64,000 nucleotides of DNA, from assembly GCA_951799405.1 (NCBI GenBank), contig OX637363.1, forward strand, positions 6,572,001-6,636,000. Reading direction: 5' to 3'. Both the position numbers and the translations under genes were made by a program. This document shows positions 31,246 through 40,832 of this stretch, one piece after another. The notes below the pieces were generated by a model. That model did not search any database, was not told where the DNA came from, and saw nothing but the letters and a program-made list of their open reading frames with translations. Position 1 is the stretch's first letter; the number at the start of each line of letters is the position of its first letter. The DNA comes from Agapetus fuscipes. Its lineage: Eukaryota > Arthropoda > Insecta > Trichoptera > Glossosomatidae.

Positions 31246-31685
31246 AGGGTAATTGCAGTGGGGGGGGGGAGGGGGAATGCTTTAAAATACTAGGTTTTGG
31301 TAGAGTATATTTCAAGGATCACAACAATATATTTTTAAGTAAAAAAAATAAAGAAATCATTGATCATTTTCAAAAATAAAATGTCGAGAATTTTAATCCC
31401 GCCGAAACGCAGCGGATCCGGCTAGCCATGCTGTGACGTCAAATTGACGTAGATAGATCCGACAGTCTTCGAAGGCCTAACGGTACACTCTATAGATCCG
31501 AAGATCTATCGACGTCACATCCGCCTAAATAAAAAAATTACCTGTTTTACCGGAAATTAAAAATGCTCGAATTTTAAAGAGCTGTAATTAAAAGATATTG
31601 TTTGTTTAAAAACGCAGAGGCATTTTTAAAAATGTAGTCTAATATTTTATGAAATAAATAAAAAATATGAAATTACTCTATTGGC
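31246..31685. other. G run and unique sequence
   Basis: 31260-31276 is a purine run of mostly G. TGACGTAGATAGATCCGA (31450) and GATCTATCGACGTCA (31503) form a short inverted repeat. No gene is seen. Confidence 0.4.
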
Positions 31686-31790
31686 CCTTTCTATAACGAT
31701 GCCCAAGTTCGCAGAAGGCTCTTGAGGTCTGATTCACACGAAAACAGCGCTCACCAATTAAATCATCTTAATATCATTATCATTATTAAA
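31686..31790 (+). repeat. B-SINE tail fragment
   Basis: GCAGAAGGCTCTTGAGGTCT through AAACAGCGCTCACCAATTAA and an (ATT)-rich end. It is 5' truncated. Confidence 0.7.
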
Positions 31791-31828
31791 CCCGATCAAA
31801 AGTTATTAGATTTGAATAGGGGGGAATG

Positions 31829-32123
31829 TACCGGTCCGTAGTCCAGGTGGCAACACTTTGGACTCGTAACTGGTAGGTCGTAGGTTCGAATCCCGGCGGA
31901 GCACGAAAAAATACCATTTATATTTTCAAATTTGCTCTTCGCTGGGTTGAAAAATTCATAAACCTTTACCAAAGACCGGTCATCAAAAGATCCATCCAGC
32001 CTTACAACAACTGGGTCTTACTTGAGAATTGGCGCTTTCTACAGCGACGACCAAGCTCGCAGAGGGCTCTTGAGGTGTGATACACACAAAAACAGCGCTC
32101 ACCAAATAAATCAGCCTAATTTA
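31829..32123 (+). repeat. B-SINE, full length without 5S part
   Basis: Head CCGGTCCGTAGTCCAGGTGG, B box GGTTCGAATCCC, anticodon-like CTCGTAA, body, and tail GAGGTGTGATACACACAAAA to AAATAAATCAGCC. A good reference copy of the 295-bp tRNA-headed form. Confidence 0.85.
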
Positions 32124-32515
32124 ATTTTTTTAATGTAACGTCCGTCTCGATAATAACCTTATTTTTAAGCTCAACATTTCACTTTCATGTCATTCTATTT
32201 CCCACACTTTTCACACTCTCTTCTTTCCAGCCATCCTACCATTTACTCTGCAAAACGGTCTGCGAGAAAAAATTTCGGGAGATTTTTTTCCAAAGAAAAT
32301 AATAATACTCCAGAGGTGATATTTCATGGAACCATTAGATCTTTTTTTTTCAAGTCTTGGGGAGGTTTTTATTAAGAATTTATTAGACAATATTTTTCAA
32401 GAATTTCTGCTGTGCTCCTGATAGCTAATGAAGTAAATTAAAGAGATTCGTTTTCATTTTATTTTTTTCCATAAATTTTGAGGAGGAATGTAATACACCA
32501 ACCTATTTCAGCCAG
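32124..32515. other. mostly unique; D-SINE end fragment
   Basis: 32470-32510 resembles the D-SINE end (complement of AAATCTATTT region, CACCAACCTATTTCAGCC). The rest shows nothing clear. Confidence 0.35.
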
Positions 32516-32948
32516 GGCTGGAAGTCTTATCACCACGGTAATTCTTACCTTCCGAATATCGGTAATATTTGTATGAAGACTTCCTTGGCTTATAGGGTGG
32601 TATGCGGCTAACCGCCCATGCTGTAAAAAATGGTTCACTTTGTCAATATCACCCCTGTTTCAGTGAAGGACGGCAAGAGTTGCAGGGTGTACCTATGTCT
32701 ATTAGAGATTTGGGTTTTTATGTTGTAGGTTCACATGCGGCAATTGCAAGCGCGAACTTGTACGTGTTTGCTTCTGAGAATGCATATAATGTGAATCCCC
32801 AATGTTGCATATCTTTGAAACTAAGATTAGATAAGATAAGAATACCCGTCAATCCAAGATGGCCGGAAGTGAACAGCTGATTAGCCTTCATACAAATATT
32901 ACCGTTATTTGGTAGGCAAGAATTACCGTGGTGATGAGACTTCCAGCC
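32516..32948. mobile_element. MITE interrupted by an A-repeat
   Basis: Inverted arms of about 65 bp (GGCTGGAAGTCTTATCACCA and the complement of TGGTGATGAGACTTCCAGCC) continue through ACGGTAATTCTTACC. They flank an A2 unit at 32581-32842. The interior ATTACCGTT... and TCAATCCAAGATGGCCGGAA is shared with 30157-30389. Confidence 0.7.
32581..32842 (+). repeat. A-repeat, A2, inserted in a MITE
   Basis: Starts TTCCTTGGCTTATAGGG at the family boundary and ends TTAGATAAGATAAG. Confidence 0.8.
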
Positions 32949-32959
32949 AAGGTCAGAAA

Positions 32960-33195
32960 AAGATTATTTCAAGCTTCAATTCATATCATCAATTATTTAT
33001 TGACATATTTTGTACCATGGTCAGAGTCATCGTTGATAGGATGTGCAGCGAATCAAACTGGCAGATCAACCGCCATTTTTTCGGTCCTTGCATATTTTCT
33101 TTATTTTATCCAGAGTCATAACCTTTTTCGTACAAGGTCTTCTTTTCATTATGACTCAGGATATCCCATTCATTCACCATTTCATGTGATTGTCT
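32960..33195 (-). pseudogene. LINE-A ORF fragment
   Basis: Complement of the ORF end (GTCAGAGTCATCG onward; CAGATCAACCGCCATTTTTT, CCAGAGTCATAACC, TTATGACTCAGGATATCCCA). Strongly decayed and without an A-repeat. Confidence 0.6.
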
Positions 33196-33200
33196 ATTCC

Positions 33201-33436
33201 ATAACGCAACTAAGCTACACATATAGTGTAACTTATTGCCTGCGTTATCCCCGAAAAGGTCGCATGTGGCGATTTGGGACCTATTTATTTTTACGGATAA
33301 GGTAACCTCACACCAACCACTTTCAGTTGAAGTGGGGGTTTCCCAGCTCCCGGTGGGGATGGTTCTCGTTTCTTTTGAAGGCTGAGTAAACCTTGAGATC
33401 GAACCCTTGCTCTTGGCATGGATATTTTAATCGATA
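33201..33436 (-). repeat. C-SINE with internal deletion
   Basis: The plus-strand left end AACGCAACTAAGCTACACAT is the tail. The head side fades at ATCGAACCCTTGCTCTTGGC. The deletion is the same type as at 8485 and 60122. Confidence 0.75.
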
Positions 33437-33486
33437 CATCTCACCTTATTAGATTTAAAAGCTAAAATAAGAGTTAAAAGTTCACC

Positions 33487-33679
33487 ATGACAGTTCAGAA
33501 TACCTTAATCGCTAACGATATGTCACCGGCACACATCTCAGTTGCCCACCGTCTGCTTTTTCAGCGCGCCGCGGGTTTTTTGTCCGTCTGGGGTCAGCAT
33601 TCCGTCGGCCTCCGAGAAAGTCCGGAATTACGCCGCGTTATCCGAGCGGAAAATCACGACGGAAATAGTGTGGATAACG
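33487..33679 (+). CDS. candidate coding exon, unrecognised
   Basis: A GC- and CpG-rich open stretch begins at an ATG in good context (CACCATGA) and encodes about 64 residues (MTVQNTLIANDMSPAHISVA, later RESPELRRVIRAENHDG). It reaches AAC|GTAAGC, a plausible splice donor at 33679/33680. Nothing similar is recognised, and it is not a copy of the repeats here. It may be a host exon, a non-coding CpG-rich fragment or part of an unknown element. Confidence 0.25.
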
Positions 33680-33719
33680 TAAGCTTTTTGTACGCAGACA
33701 AAAAAAATACTTTTATGTG

Positions 33720-34247
33720 AATATAGAATGGTGTTTATGGTATTTTTTTTTTGTATCTTGAAAAAAAAATCAAGATCAAATCTTGTCAATTTACACTTCA
33801 TAAATGATTTATCTTTACAATGAAAACCAACTAACTAATACATGGTAAGTATATGATGTACTAGTACTTATACTGGTCACTTTCTAAATAGATTTTAATG
33901 CCAACATGCAGTTTGAAAATTATGTCACAATAAAAAAGACAAATAAAAAATTGGTGTCTCTGCGAGTATAGTAGTTTCGGCTGGGATATACATACATACA
34001 TATAGATGGACGGACGGACGGACAGGTTCGGCAAATTAAGTTTTTTTGCATGTCTTGGTGCAGGACGACTCATTTCCGTTGAAACCTCAAATATTTTTTT
34101 CCGACGAATGTAATACTTTATAGTTCCTTCGGATTACTATAAAGTAAAAAGACACATAAGAAGATCTAGCATTGTATCCTTTAAATATAGATTTTTTTTG
34201 CGGCGTAAATTATAATAATATAATATTAGGATGATGATAATATTGAA
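33720..34247. other. no gene; tetranucleotide repeat
   Basis: AT-rich. 34004-34024 is a (GGAC)n microsatellite. Confidence 0.45.
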
Positions 34248-34496
34248 TTTCTTGACTTATAGGTTGGTATGAGGCTGACCACCCATACTGTAAAAAATGG
34301 TTCACTTTGCCAATGTCACCCCTGTTTCAGGGAATGTCGGCAAGAGTTGCAGGGCTTATGTTCATTTGAGGTTTGGATTTTATTTGTAAGTACACAATCA
34401 GCATTTGTAAGCGCGAACTACACGTGTTTGTTTGTGGGCATACATCTGAGAGCTTTGAATGAATATATCCTTGCAACTTAGATTATAGATTATAGA
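34248..34496 (+). repeat. A-repeat, A3, full length
   Basis: Starts TTCTTGACTTATAGG and ends in three TATAGAT-like units. Almost identical to 38540-38792. Confidence 0.9.
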
Positions 34497-34498
34497 TT

Positions 34499-34612
34499 AA
34501 TTTGGTGAGCGCTGTTTTTGTGTGTATCACCCCTCAAGAGCCCTCTGCGAGCTTGGTCGTTGCTGTAGAAAGCGCCAATTCTCAAGCAAGATCCAGTTGT
34601 TGTAAGGTTGAA
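34499..34612 (-). repeat. B-SINE 3' fragment
   Basis: Complement of the body end and CR1-like tail (GGTGAGCGCTGTTTTTGTGT, CTCAAGAGCCCTCTGCGAGC). It abuts the A3 tail directly. Confidence 0.75.
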
Positions 34613-34937
34613 ATTATTCCGTTACAGATACGAGTACTTTTAACATGACCTCTGTATTTTTTTTTATGTTGTATTTTTGTACATTATTTTTCGAGAAAAG
34701 ATAATTTTGGTTGAATATTTTTTTTTCCAGCATCGTTTATTCCTTTGTTTTTATTTCCAATTGCGTTTTTTTCCAAAACAGCTCGTGTCGGTCTACCGTT
34801 AGTTGGTTTTGGTTTATCTAAGCGGGCGTTGATATCTTGGTGATTCGTAATGGAGAAACAATTTATCTCTATCGCGCTGAGTGACAAGGTAATTTTGTTC
34901 CCAGAAAGTGAATTTATCGGATAAATGATCGACCGCC
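34613..34937. other. no gene seen
   Basis: Unique sequence; the 85-codon minus-strand frame has no recognisable feature. Confidence 0.35.
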
Positions 34938-35716
34938 TCACCCCGCCCTAGCTATCAACCTCCCACTCCAGCCATCAACCTCCCACCTCGTATATCAACC
35001 GTCTTTCTACGCCTCAGTAATCACCATCCGCCTTGTTTAAAAACCGTCTAGCTGAGCCCCAGATATCAACTTTTAACCTCGGTTGTCAACTGTCTTACAC
35101 CACCTAAGCTATCAACTTCCCACTTTAGCCATCAACCTCCCACCTCGTATATCAACCGTCTTTCTACGCATCAGTAATCAACATCCACCTTGTTTAAAAA
35201 CCGTCTCGCCGAACCACAGATATCAACTTTTAATCTCGGTTGTCAACTGTCTTACACCATCCAAGCTATCAACTTCCCACTCCAGCCATCAACCTCCCAC
35301 CTCGAGTATTAGGAGTCTCTACCTGTACTTTAAATCAATCTACCACGTCGTCTATCAATATGTTGTCTACGCATTAGCAATCAAAAACCACATTGACTTT
35401 CATTCATCTAGTTCCATCTTAGATAGAGACTTACAACATCAGTTATAAACCTCCTTCAAGTAAGTATCTCAACGCCCGTTAGCAGTCAATACCTCATCCT
35501 CGCTATCAACCTTCCACACTGCCTTATCAATCGCTTCGTCCGGTCTCAGATATCAACTTTTAAAGTAAGTTATCAACCATGTCTTTGAAACGGCTCGTTT
35601 AACGGTAGATTCTACGGCGTAGACGTCATCCACCACAGTTAGTTACATCATCAACTTAAGTAGTTACCAATTTCTTTGCCCTGCTACAAGTATCATCTTC
35701 CAACCTTAGTTATCAA
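34938..35716 (+). repeat. minisatellite with 157-bp higher-order period
   Basis: The block GCCATCAACCTCCCACCTCG occurs at 34971, 35128 and 35285, exactly 157 bp apart. Within each 157-bp unit, words of the type TATCAACTTCCCAC recur every 20-25 bp. The array decays after 35300, but TATCAAC words continue to about 35716. An open frame at 35083-35448 is a by-product of the repeat. Confidence 0.8.
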
Positions 35717-35721
35717 CTACC

Positions 35722-36052
35722 AAAAAACGCAACTAAGCTACACATATAGTGCAACTTCTTGCCGCGTTATCCCCGAAGGGGTTGCATGGGGCGAGTTTAA
35801 TCTATTTATTTTTACAGGTAAGGGGGTGGCCTTACGCCAACCACTTTAGTTGAAGTGGAAGTTTCCCAGCTCCTGATGGGCCGGGTACTCGTTTATTGTG
35901 AAGGCTGAGTAAACCTTGCCGGTATTTTATTTAGGGGTTTGAAATAAACACCGAAACGGGAAATCATTTCGGACACCCTCGGCGGGATTCGAACCCTAGC
36001 TCACGGCATGGAATGCAAGCACCTCTACCAACTGAGCTGTCGACCTGACCAA
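35722..36052 (-). repeat. C-SINE, full length
   Basis: Minus strand: head GGTCGACAGCTCAGTTGGTA, B box GGTTCGAATCCC, body with GATTTCCCGTTTCGGTG, tail ATATGTGTAGCTTAGTTGCG. Confidence 0.85.
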
Positions 36053-36719
36053 TATTTTTCTTTTAATTATTTCATAAACTTGAAATATTAAATCTCATTA
36101 TTCACACAAAAAAAAAAAAAAAATCATAAACAAATTATATCCGTTAAATATGTTTTTCTTTGGAAATTATAAAAGGAAAAAAAATTACATTTGTTTCTTG
36201 TAAGAAGTCCCGCATTTCTTTTGATCAAGAAATGTCACGTTGCCAGCTTTTCCTTTTCTCCGCCGTGTTCAACCTTTTTAAATTAATTAAAAAAAAAAAA
36301 CAAATTTGTTTCTGCTATTTGTCCGGCCAAATTATGTAAAATAATCTCCGAGAAAAAAAGACAAAAGAAAAATTATATTTTCCGAGTTCTTCCGCTGCGC
36401 AGTACTACAGTAATAACGTTTTGCGTTACGGATACATTTAAAAGAATAAGTACAACATAAAAGATAATTGCAATTGTTTGGGATTTGAATAAAAAAAAAT
36501 GTTGGATCAAATATGTATTTATGGTAGGTAAAATAATTATTCAGTTAGGGAATTTGAATTTGTCAACATTTTTCTAGACTTCATCATTGTTTTTGTATTT
36601 TCACATTCATAGCTAAGTTTACTATAATACTACGTTTTAGTCACATTATTATGTGGGTTGACTTTTAGATAGTATTAAAGCTAAATTCTAGTTGTAATTT
36701 GGTTATTTCCTTATTGAAA
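36053..36719. other. no gene seen
   Basis: Very AT-rich with several A runs (36109-36122, 36286-36300). Confidence 0.45.
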
Positions 36720-36900
36720 TCTGCAAAGATATACATCATTTAAGATTCATATTAAACGCATTCCCACAAGCAGACATGTATAAGTTCGCGCTAACACGTG
36801 CCGCATGTGGACCTACAATATAAAAACCTAATCTTAAATGAACATAAGCCCTGCAACTCTTGCCCTGAAACAGGGGTGGCATTGGCAAAATGAACCTTTT
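36720..36900 (-). repeat. A-repeat, A1, partial
   Basis: Contains the complete 3' half and part of the 5' half; 15 bases of the CCCTGTTTCAGGG block are lost. Confidence 0.7.
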
Positions 36901-36952
36901 CGAAAAAAAATAATATCAGTTACCGTAAGGCTGTATGAACCTTTGTTCTATA

Positions 36953-37086
36953 ATAATCTTAAGTTGCAAAGATATGTAACATTTGGGATTCACATTAATT
37001 AGATGCATTCTCACAAGCAGACACGTACAAGTTCGCGCTTGCGTATGCCGCATATGAGCCTACAACATAAAACCAAATCTCAAATG
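36953..37086 (-). repeat. A-repeat, A2, 3' half
   Basis: A2 markers TTGTACGTGTCTGCTTGTGA and AATGTGAATCCCAAATGTTA on the minus strand. It stops at the GTCCATTTGAGATTTGG block. Confidence 0.7.
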
Positions 37087-37255
37087 GACATCTAATCTTA
37101 TCTAATCTAAGCTGCAAGGATATTATATAATTAAAAATTTATATTAAATGCATTCCCACAAGCAGACATGTATAATTTCGCGCTAACACATGCCGCATGT
37201 GGACCTACATTATAAAAACCCAATCTCAAATGGACATACACCCTGCAACTGACCG
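37087..37255 (-). repeat. A-repeat, A1-like, 3' part
   Basis: Abuts the preceding fragment. It carries the (TTAGA)n tail and the GCATGTGTTAGCGCGAAATT block, and stops at CAGTTGCAGGGTG. Confidence 0.7.
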
Positions 37256-37303
37256 ATCTTATACTGAATGCAGATGAATTTATTAAATGATAATTTCTTC
37301 ATG

Positions 37304-37362
37304 AAATCACGACCTTCCGTTTAAGAGTTCGTAAGCGTCAACCACTAGACTACAGACCGGTC
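37304..37362 (-). repeat. B-SINE head fragment
   Basis: Minus strand: ACCGGTCTGTAGTCTAGTGG followed by a diverged anticodon region and AAGGTCGTGATTT. Confidence 0.55.
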
Positions 37363-37380
37363 AAAAAGTGTGTGTATATA

Positions 37381-37612
37381 CCAGTGGCGAAGGGTGCCAT
37401 ACAACTCGATTCCCATCGGTTTCCCTTTTAAAATGAGGCAAAAATGATAATAAAGTAGACTGCATGCTTTCAATGGGGAAAAAATACGTAATGTTTCTTT
37501 GGTTTTAAATGTATTTTTTTTACTTTGTGCCTATATTTTTTAACTACTTTGTTGCCTCATTTTAAAAGGGAAGCCGATGGGAATCGAGTTGTATGGCACC
37601 CTTCGCCACTGG
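37381..37612. mobile_element. hAT-like MITE with about 60-bp inverted repeats
   Basis: CCAGTGGCGAAGGGTGCCAT and its complement at the right continue through CAACTCGATTCCCATCGG and CCCTTTTAAAATGAGGCA. TATATAC flanks both sides. The CAGTGGCG terminus resembles hAT ends, but the duplication is imperfect. Confidence 0.7.
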
Positions 37613-37825
37613 CTATATACACATGAAAAAATTGTCCACAGGCAAGAAAAACTGGCCGACATTTTCTGCGAAAAATAATTTTCATTCCTGACGTAAAACG
37701 GAGACATTTTGTTTGATAAATAACAGACACGCTAAGGTTTCACAAAAAAAAAGTTAAATTATTATTTTATTGAATTACTGCGTGGAGACAAATGTAGTTA
37801 AGTGAAAAGAGGGAAACTCAACATG

Positions 37826-37905
37826 AGTCACTTTGCCGATGTCACCCCTGTGTCTGGAAAGGTCGGCAAAAGTTGTAGGGCTTATGTTCATCCGAGGTTT
37901 GGTTT
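37826..37905 (+). repeat. A-repeat 5' fragment
   Basis: GTCACTTTGCCGATGTCACC to ATGTTCATCCGAGGTTTGGT; it then switches to the unnamed repeat also seen at 30815. Confidence 0.6.
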
Positions 37906-37967
37906 AAATTTAAACTTGTAGATTCTCTTCTTGGTCAGATTTATGATGGCATACGATGTCATGTTAT

Positions 37968-38158
37968 GTCACCCCTGTTTCAGGGAAGTTCTTCGAAAGT
38001 TGCAGGGTTTATGTTCATTTAAGGTTTGGTTTTAATTTGTAAGTAAACATTTAGCATTTATAAGCGCGAACTACACGTGTTTGTTTGTGGGCATGCATTT
38101 GATATGAGCTGTAAATGTTAATATAATATATATTTGCAACTTAGATTACAAATAGATT
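37968..38158 (+). repeat. A-repeat, A3, 3' part
   Basis: From TGTCACCCCTGTTTCAGGGA to TTGCAACTTAGATTACAAATAG. Confidence 0.7.
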
Positions 38159-38204
38159 ATATGGTCATTCAAAACCAAAGGCGTCAATGTAGAAAGTAAT
38201 CATT

Positions 38205-38470
38205 TTTTCATAGATTTGTGAAGGGGAGTGCAATTCACCAACCTATTTAGCCCGGCTAGAAACAGGTTTTAACAGGATAAATTTAAAATTGAATATTTTT
38301 AATGAATTCTTAATTAATAATAATTACCCAATGATATCTGTTGAGCCCGGGTCGAAGCTATTAACGATAGAGCATGACGCAGGCGGGGCTCGAGAACGGG
38401 CGCTAGTGTCAATAACGCAAATTCGAAAGCCAATGCCTTATACCCTCAACCATACCTATACATATATTTT
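38205..38470 (-). repeat. D-SINE, diverged
   Basis: Plus-strand left end ATAGATTTGTGAAGGGGAGT with CACCAACCTATTTAGCCCGG, then TTAATTAATAATAATTACCC and GCCCGGGTCGAAGC. It is a third copy of the family at 4590; the head is eroded. Confidence 0.55.
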
Positions 38471-38539
38471 TTGTATAGATTTATTTTTAAGATTTTGTTG
38501 TTTTTTTTTTTTTATATTTAAATGTTATTTATTACTCGT

Positions 38540-38792
38540 ATTCCTTGACTTATAGGTTGGTTTGAGGCTGACCACCCATACTGTAAAAAATGGTTCACTT
38601 TGCCAATGTCACCCCTGTTTCAGGGAATGTCGGCAAGTGTTGCAGGGCTTATGTTCATTTGAGGTTTGGATTTTATTTGTAAGTACACAATCAGCATTTG
38701 TAAGCGCGAACTACACGTGTTTGTTTGTGGGCATACATCTGAGAGCTTTGAATGAATATATCCTTGCAACTTAGATTATAGATTATAGATAC
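38540..38792 (+). repeat. A-repeat, A3, full length
   Basis: Starts TTCCTTGACTTATAGG and ends TTAGATTATAGATTATAGAT. Confidence 0.9.
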
Positions 38793-38879
38793 CAGCGACA
38801 AAACAAAAATTCTTATAACAACTTACATAATCAATACAACTTAAATAACCTGAACCCGTTTAAAAAAAAAACAAATTGA

Positions 38880-38968
38880 GTGAATGTAAAGAAGAAAATA
38901 TTCAAAAAAGGTTATGGGTGTGTAAGTATTCAAGCATAAGAAGAGATGAAGGCAACTCTGCAGAGGCT
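38880..38968 (+). repeat. LINE-B 3' end fragment
   Basis: GAAGGCAACTCTGCAGAGGC and TCTGGCCACT, preceded by a faded ORF end. Confidence 0.5.
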
Positions 38969-39077
38969 CTGGCCACTATAATCTAAGTTGCAAAGATATT
39001 TACTAACATTGAAAGCTCATATCAATGCATTTGATGCCCACAAACAAACACGTGTAGTTTGCGTTTACAAATGGTGA

Positions 39078-39412
39078 ATGTGTACTTTTTTTTTTTTTTA
39101 AGAAATCCTGTGCGGGAGACTCCCTAAATTCTAGAGACTCTAGGGGTCTTTGACACTTGTTGTAGTGCCGCAGAGGTGTACGAGCATAGTCGTCACTACA
39201 AAGCGCCAATACTCAAAGCAAGACCCAGTTGCTGTAAGGCTGGATGGACCTTTGGTGACCGGTCATTGGTAAAGGCTTATGAATTTTTCAACCCAGCGAA
39301 GAACAAATTTGAAAATATAAATGGTATATTTTTTGTGCTCCGCCAGGATTCGAACCCACAACCTTCCCATTCAGAGTCCGCAGTGTTACCGCTGAGCTAC
39401 GGACTAGTCAAA
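39078..39412 (-). repeat. B2 SINE, full length, inserted in an A-repeat
   Basis: Minus strand: head ACTAGTCCGTAGCTCAGCGG, body, CGACTATGCTCGTACACCTC, then the B2 tail (GGCACTACAACAAGTGTC, AGTCTCCCGCACAGGATTTC) and an A run. It lacks the CR1-like tail. Confidence 0.8.
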
Positions 39413-39477
39413 TAAAATCCTAACCTCAAATGAACATAAGCCCTACAGATTTTAAATTATGATTACGGTCGTTAGAC

Positions 39478-39652
39478 ATTTTAAAGAATGAAAAAAACGG
39501 ATTTTACTGACCGTGCGAAAGAGAAGAACGATTTTCTCTACGTTTCATCGGAGTCATATCCGACGTCTTCAGGAGACGTGTGTCCTCTACAAAGAAAATC
39601 GTTCTTCTCTTTTGCACGGTCAGTAAAATCCGTTTTTTTTATTCTTTATAAA
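39478..39652. mobile_element. palindromic element with ribozyme-like centre
   Basis: Arms of about 60 bp (AAAACGGATTTTACTGACCG and its complement) with GAGAAGAACGATTTTCT. On the minus strand 39542-39572 reads CTGAAGA, C, stem GTCGGA, loop TATGAC, stem TCCGAT, GAAAC. The CTGANGA-stem-GAAA order is that of a hammerhead core. Confidence 0.65.
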
Positions 39653-39708
39653 CTCTACAACTTTTGCCGACCTTCCCTGGCAAAGTGAACCATTTTTTAC
39701 AGTATGCG

Positions 39709-40117
39709 TATTCCACCTCTAGTGGAATAGCAACAGAATTACGGTAACAGCTTACAGGTAACAATGTATTGCGCTATTTTAGGATACATTTTGTCCCATT
39801 GTGCTGGAGATGTCCCGCTGGGTTCTATACGGGATTTTCTATCGAGTGACAGTATAGGGTAATAATAATGGTAATAATAGACCAAATGATGCGGTCATAA
39901 ATCCCGTACAGGGCGGGATTAAGGAAATGCTGAAGCGGTCTCTGGATTAAATAAAAGAAAGCGCAAGGACCGAAGAAAATGGCAGTTGATCTGCAATGCT
40001 GGATACGTCTTGGATTTTCTTTTTAATATGTATTTTTTTTTTATTTCGACAGTCTCCAAAAACTCGCAAGACTTCGCAAAGACAATTTCGACAAGACAAT
40101 TGAATGATACACTTCGC
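39709..40117. other. no gene seen
   Basis: 39940-40010 contains GCGCAAGGACCGAAGAAAAT, GGCAGTTGATCTGCAATG and GCTGGATACG, a scrap of the LINE-A ORF end. Otherwise unique. Confidence 0.4.
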
Positions 40118-40268
40118 ACGCAACGCAACTTAGCTACACATATAGTGTTACTTCTTGCCTGCGTTATCCACGAAGGGTTCGCGTGTGGCGATTCTGGACC
40201 TATTTATTTTTACGGGTAAGGGAACCGGCCTCACACCAACCACTTTCAGTTAAAGTGGGGGTTTCCAC
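40118..40268 (-). repeat. C-SINE 3' half
   Basis: Tail and second half of the body (AACGCAACTTAGCTACACAT to TTTCAGTTAAAGTGGGGGTT). It is cut where an A-repeat piece begins. Confidence 0.75.
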
Positions 40269-40269
40269 T

Positions 40270-40446
40270 TCAGAAGATCGGGAAAAGTTGCAGGGTTTAT
40301 GTTCATTTAAAGTCTGATTTTAATTTGTAAGTATACATTTAGCGTTTGTAAGGGCAAACTTACACGTGTCTGTTTGTGGGCATGCATTTGATTTGAGTTT
40401 TGAATGATAACGTATCTTTGCAACTTAGAGTATAGATTATAGAATG
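40270..40446 (+). repeat. A-repeat, A3, 3' part
   Basis: From AGATCGGGAAAAGTTGCAGG to CAACTTAGAGTATAGATTATAG. Confidence 0.7.
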
Positions 40447-40832
40447 TCAATGTACCTTTGCAACCAACGTTATAAAGTAGTTTTCACACCTCAAAAGAAT
40501 TTTCCTTTTGCTAAAAAAGAATCGAAAAATATTTTCGATAAAAACACAGACAATCTTGTTTTTTCTCTCACTGGGGGTGTCGGTGATTTCAATTTAGAGG
40601 TCCCTGTAACTTAACATCCCCCCCCCCCCCGCTATTGTAGATTGCCACTTGAATGCTCCTTGAGGTGTGACGTCATCCCGCCTGATAGACCGCCAGACTT
40701 TTAGGGGATGAATGAGCGATCCTTGGAGAGGTGTAGGGAGACGTTATCGTTCGGCATTCAGCACTCAGCATTCATGCACGTTTATCCGTTCGGTGACATT
40801 CAACACTTATGCACGTTACAAAATTTCAGCTT
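40447..40832. other. C run, no gene seen
   Basis: 40618-40630 is a C homopolymer. TTGAGGTGTGACGTCAT near 40660 is only a weak match to the CR1-like tail. Confidence 0.35.

Larger units (their letters stand above)
38972..39708 (-). repeat. A-repeat, A3, interrupted twice
   Basis: Three pieces of one minus-strand A3 unit lie in register. They are 38972-39075 (tail to GTAAGTACAC region), 39413-39455 (TTTGAGGTTAGGATTTTATT) and 39652-39708 (AGGGAAGGTCGGCAAAAGTT). The gaps hold a B2 SINE and a palindromic element. Confidence 0.7.

Noticed and set aside
34004..34024. regulatory element at GGACGGAC repeats
   Set aside because: A plain tetranucleotide microsatellite.
34938..35330. CRISPR-like array
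   Set aside because: The units are contiguous and degenerate, without distinct spacers, and the sequence is clearly eukaryotic.
35083..35448. 121-codon open frame with internal amino-acid repeats
   Set aside because: The repeats follow the 157-bp minisatellite; the frame exists because the DNA unit lacks stops in one frame.
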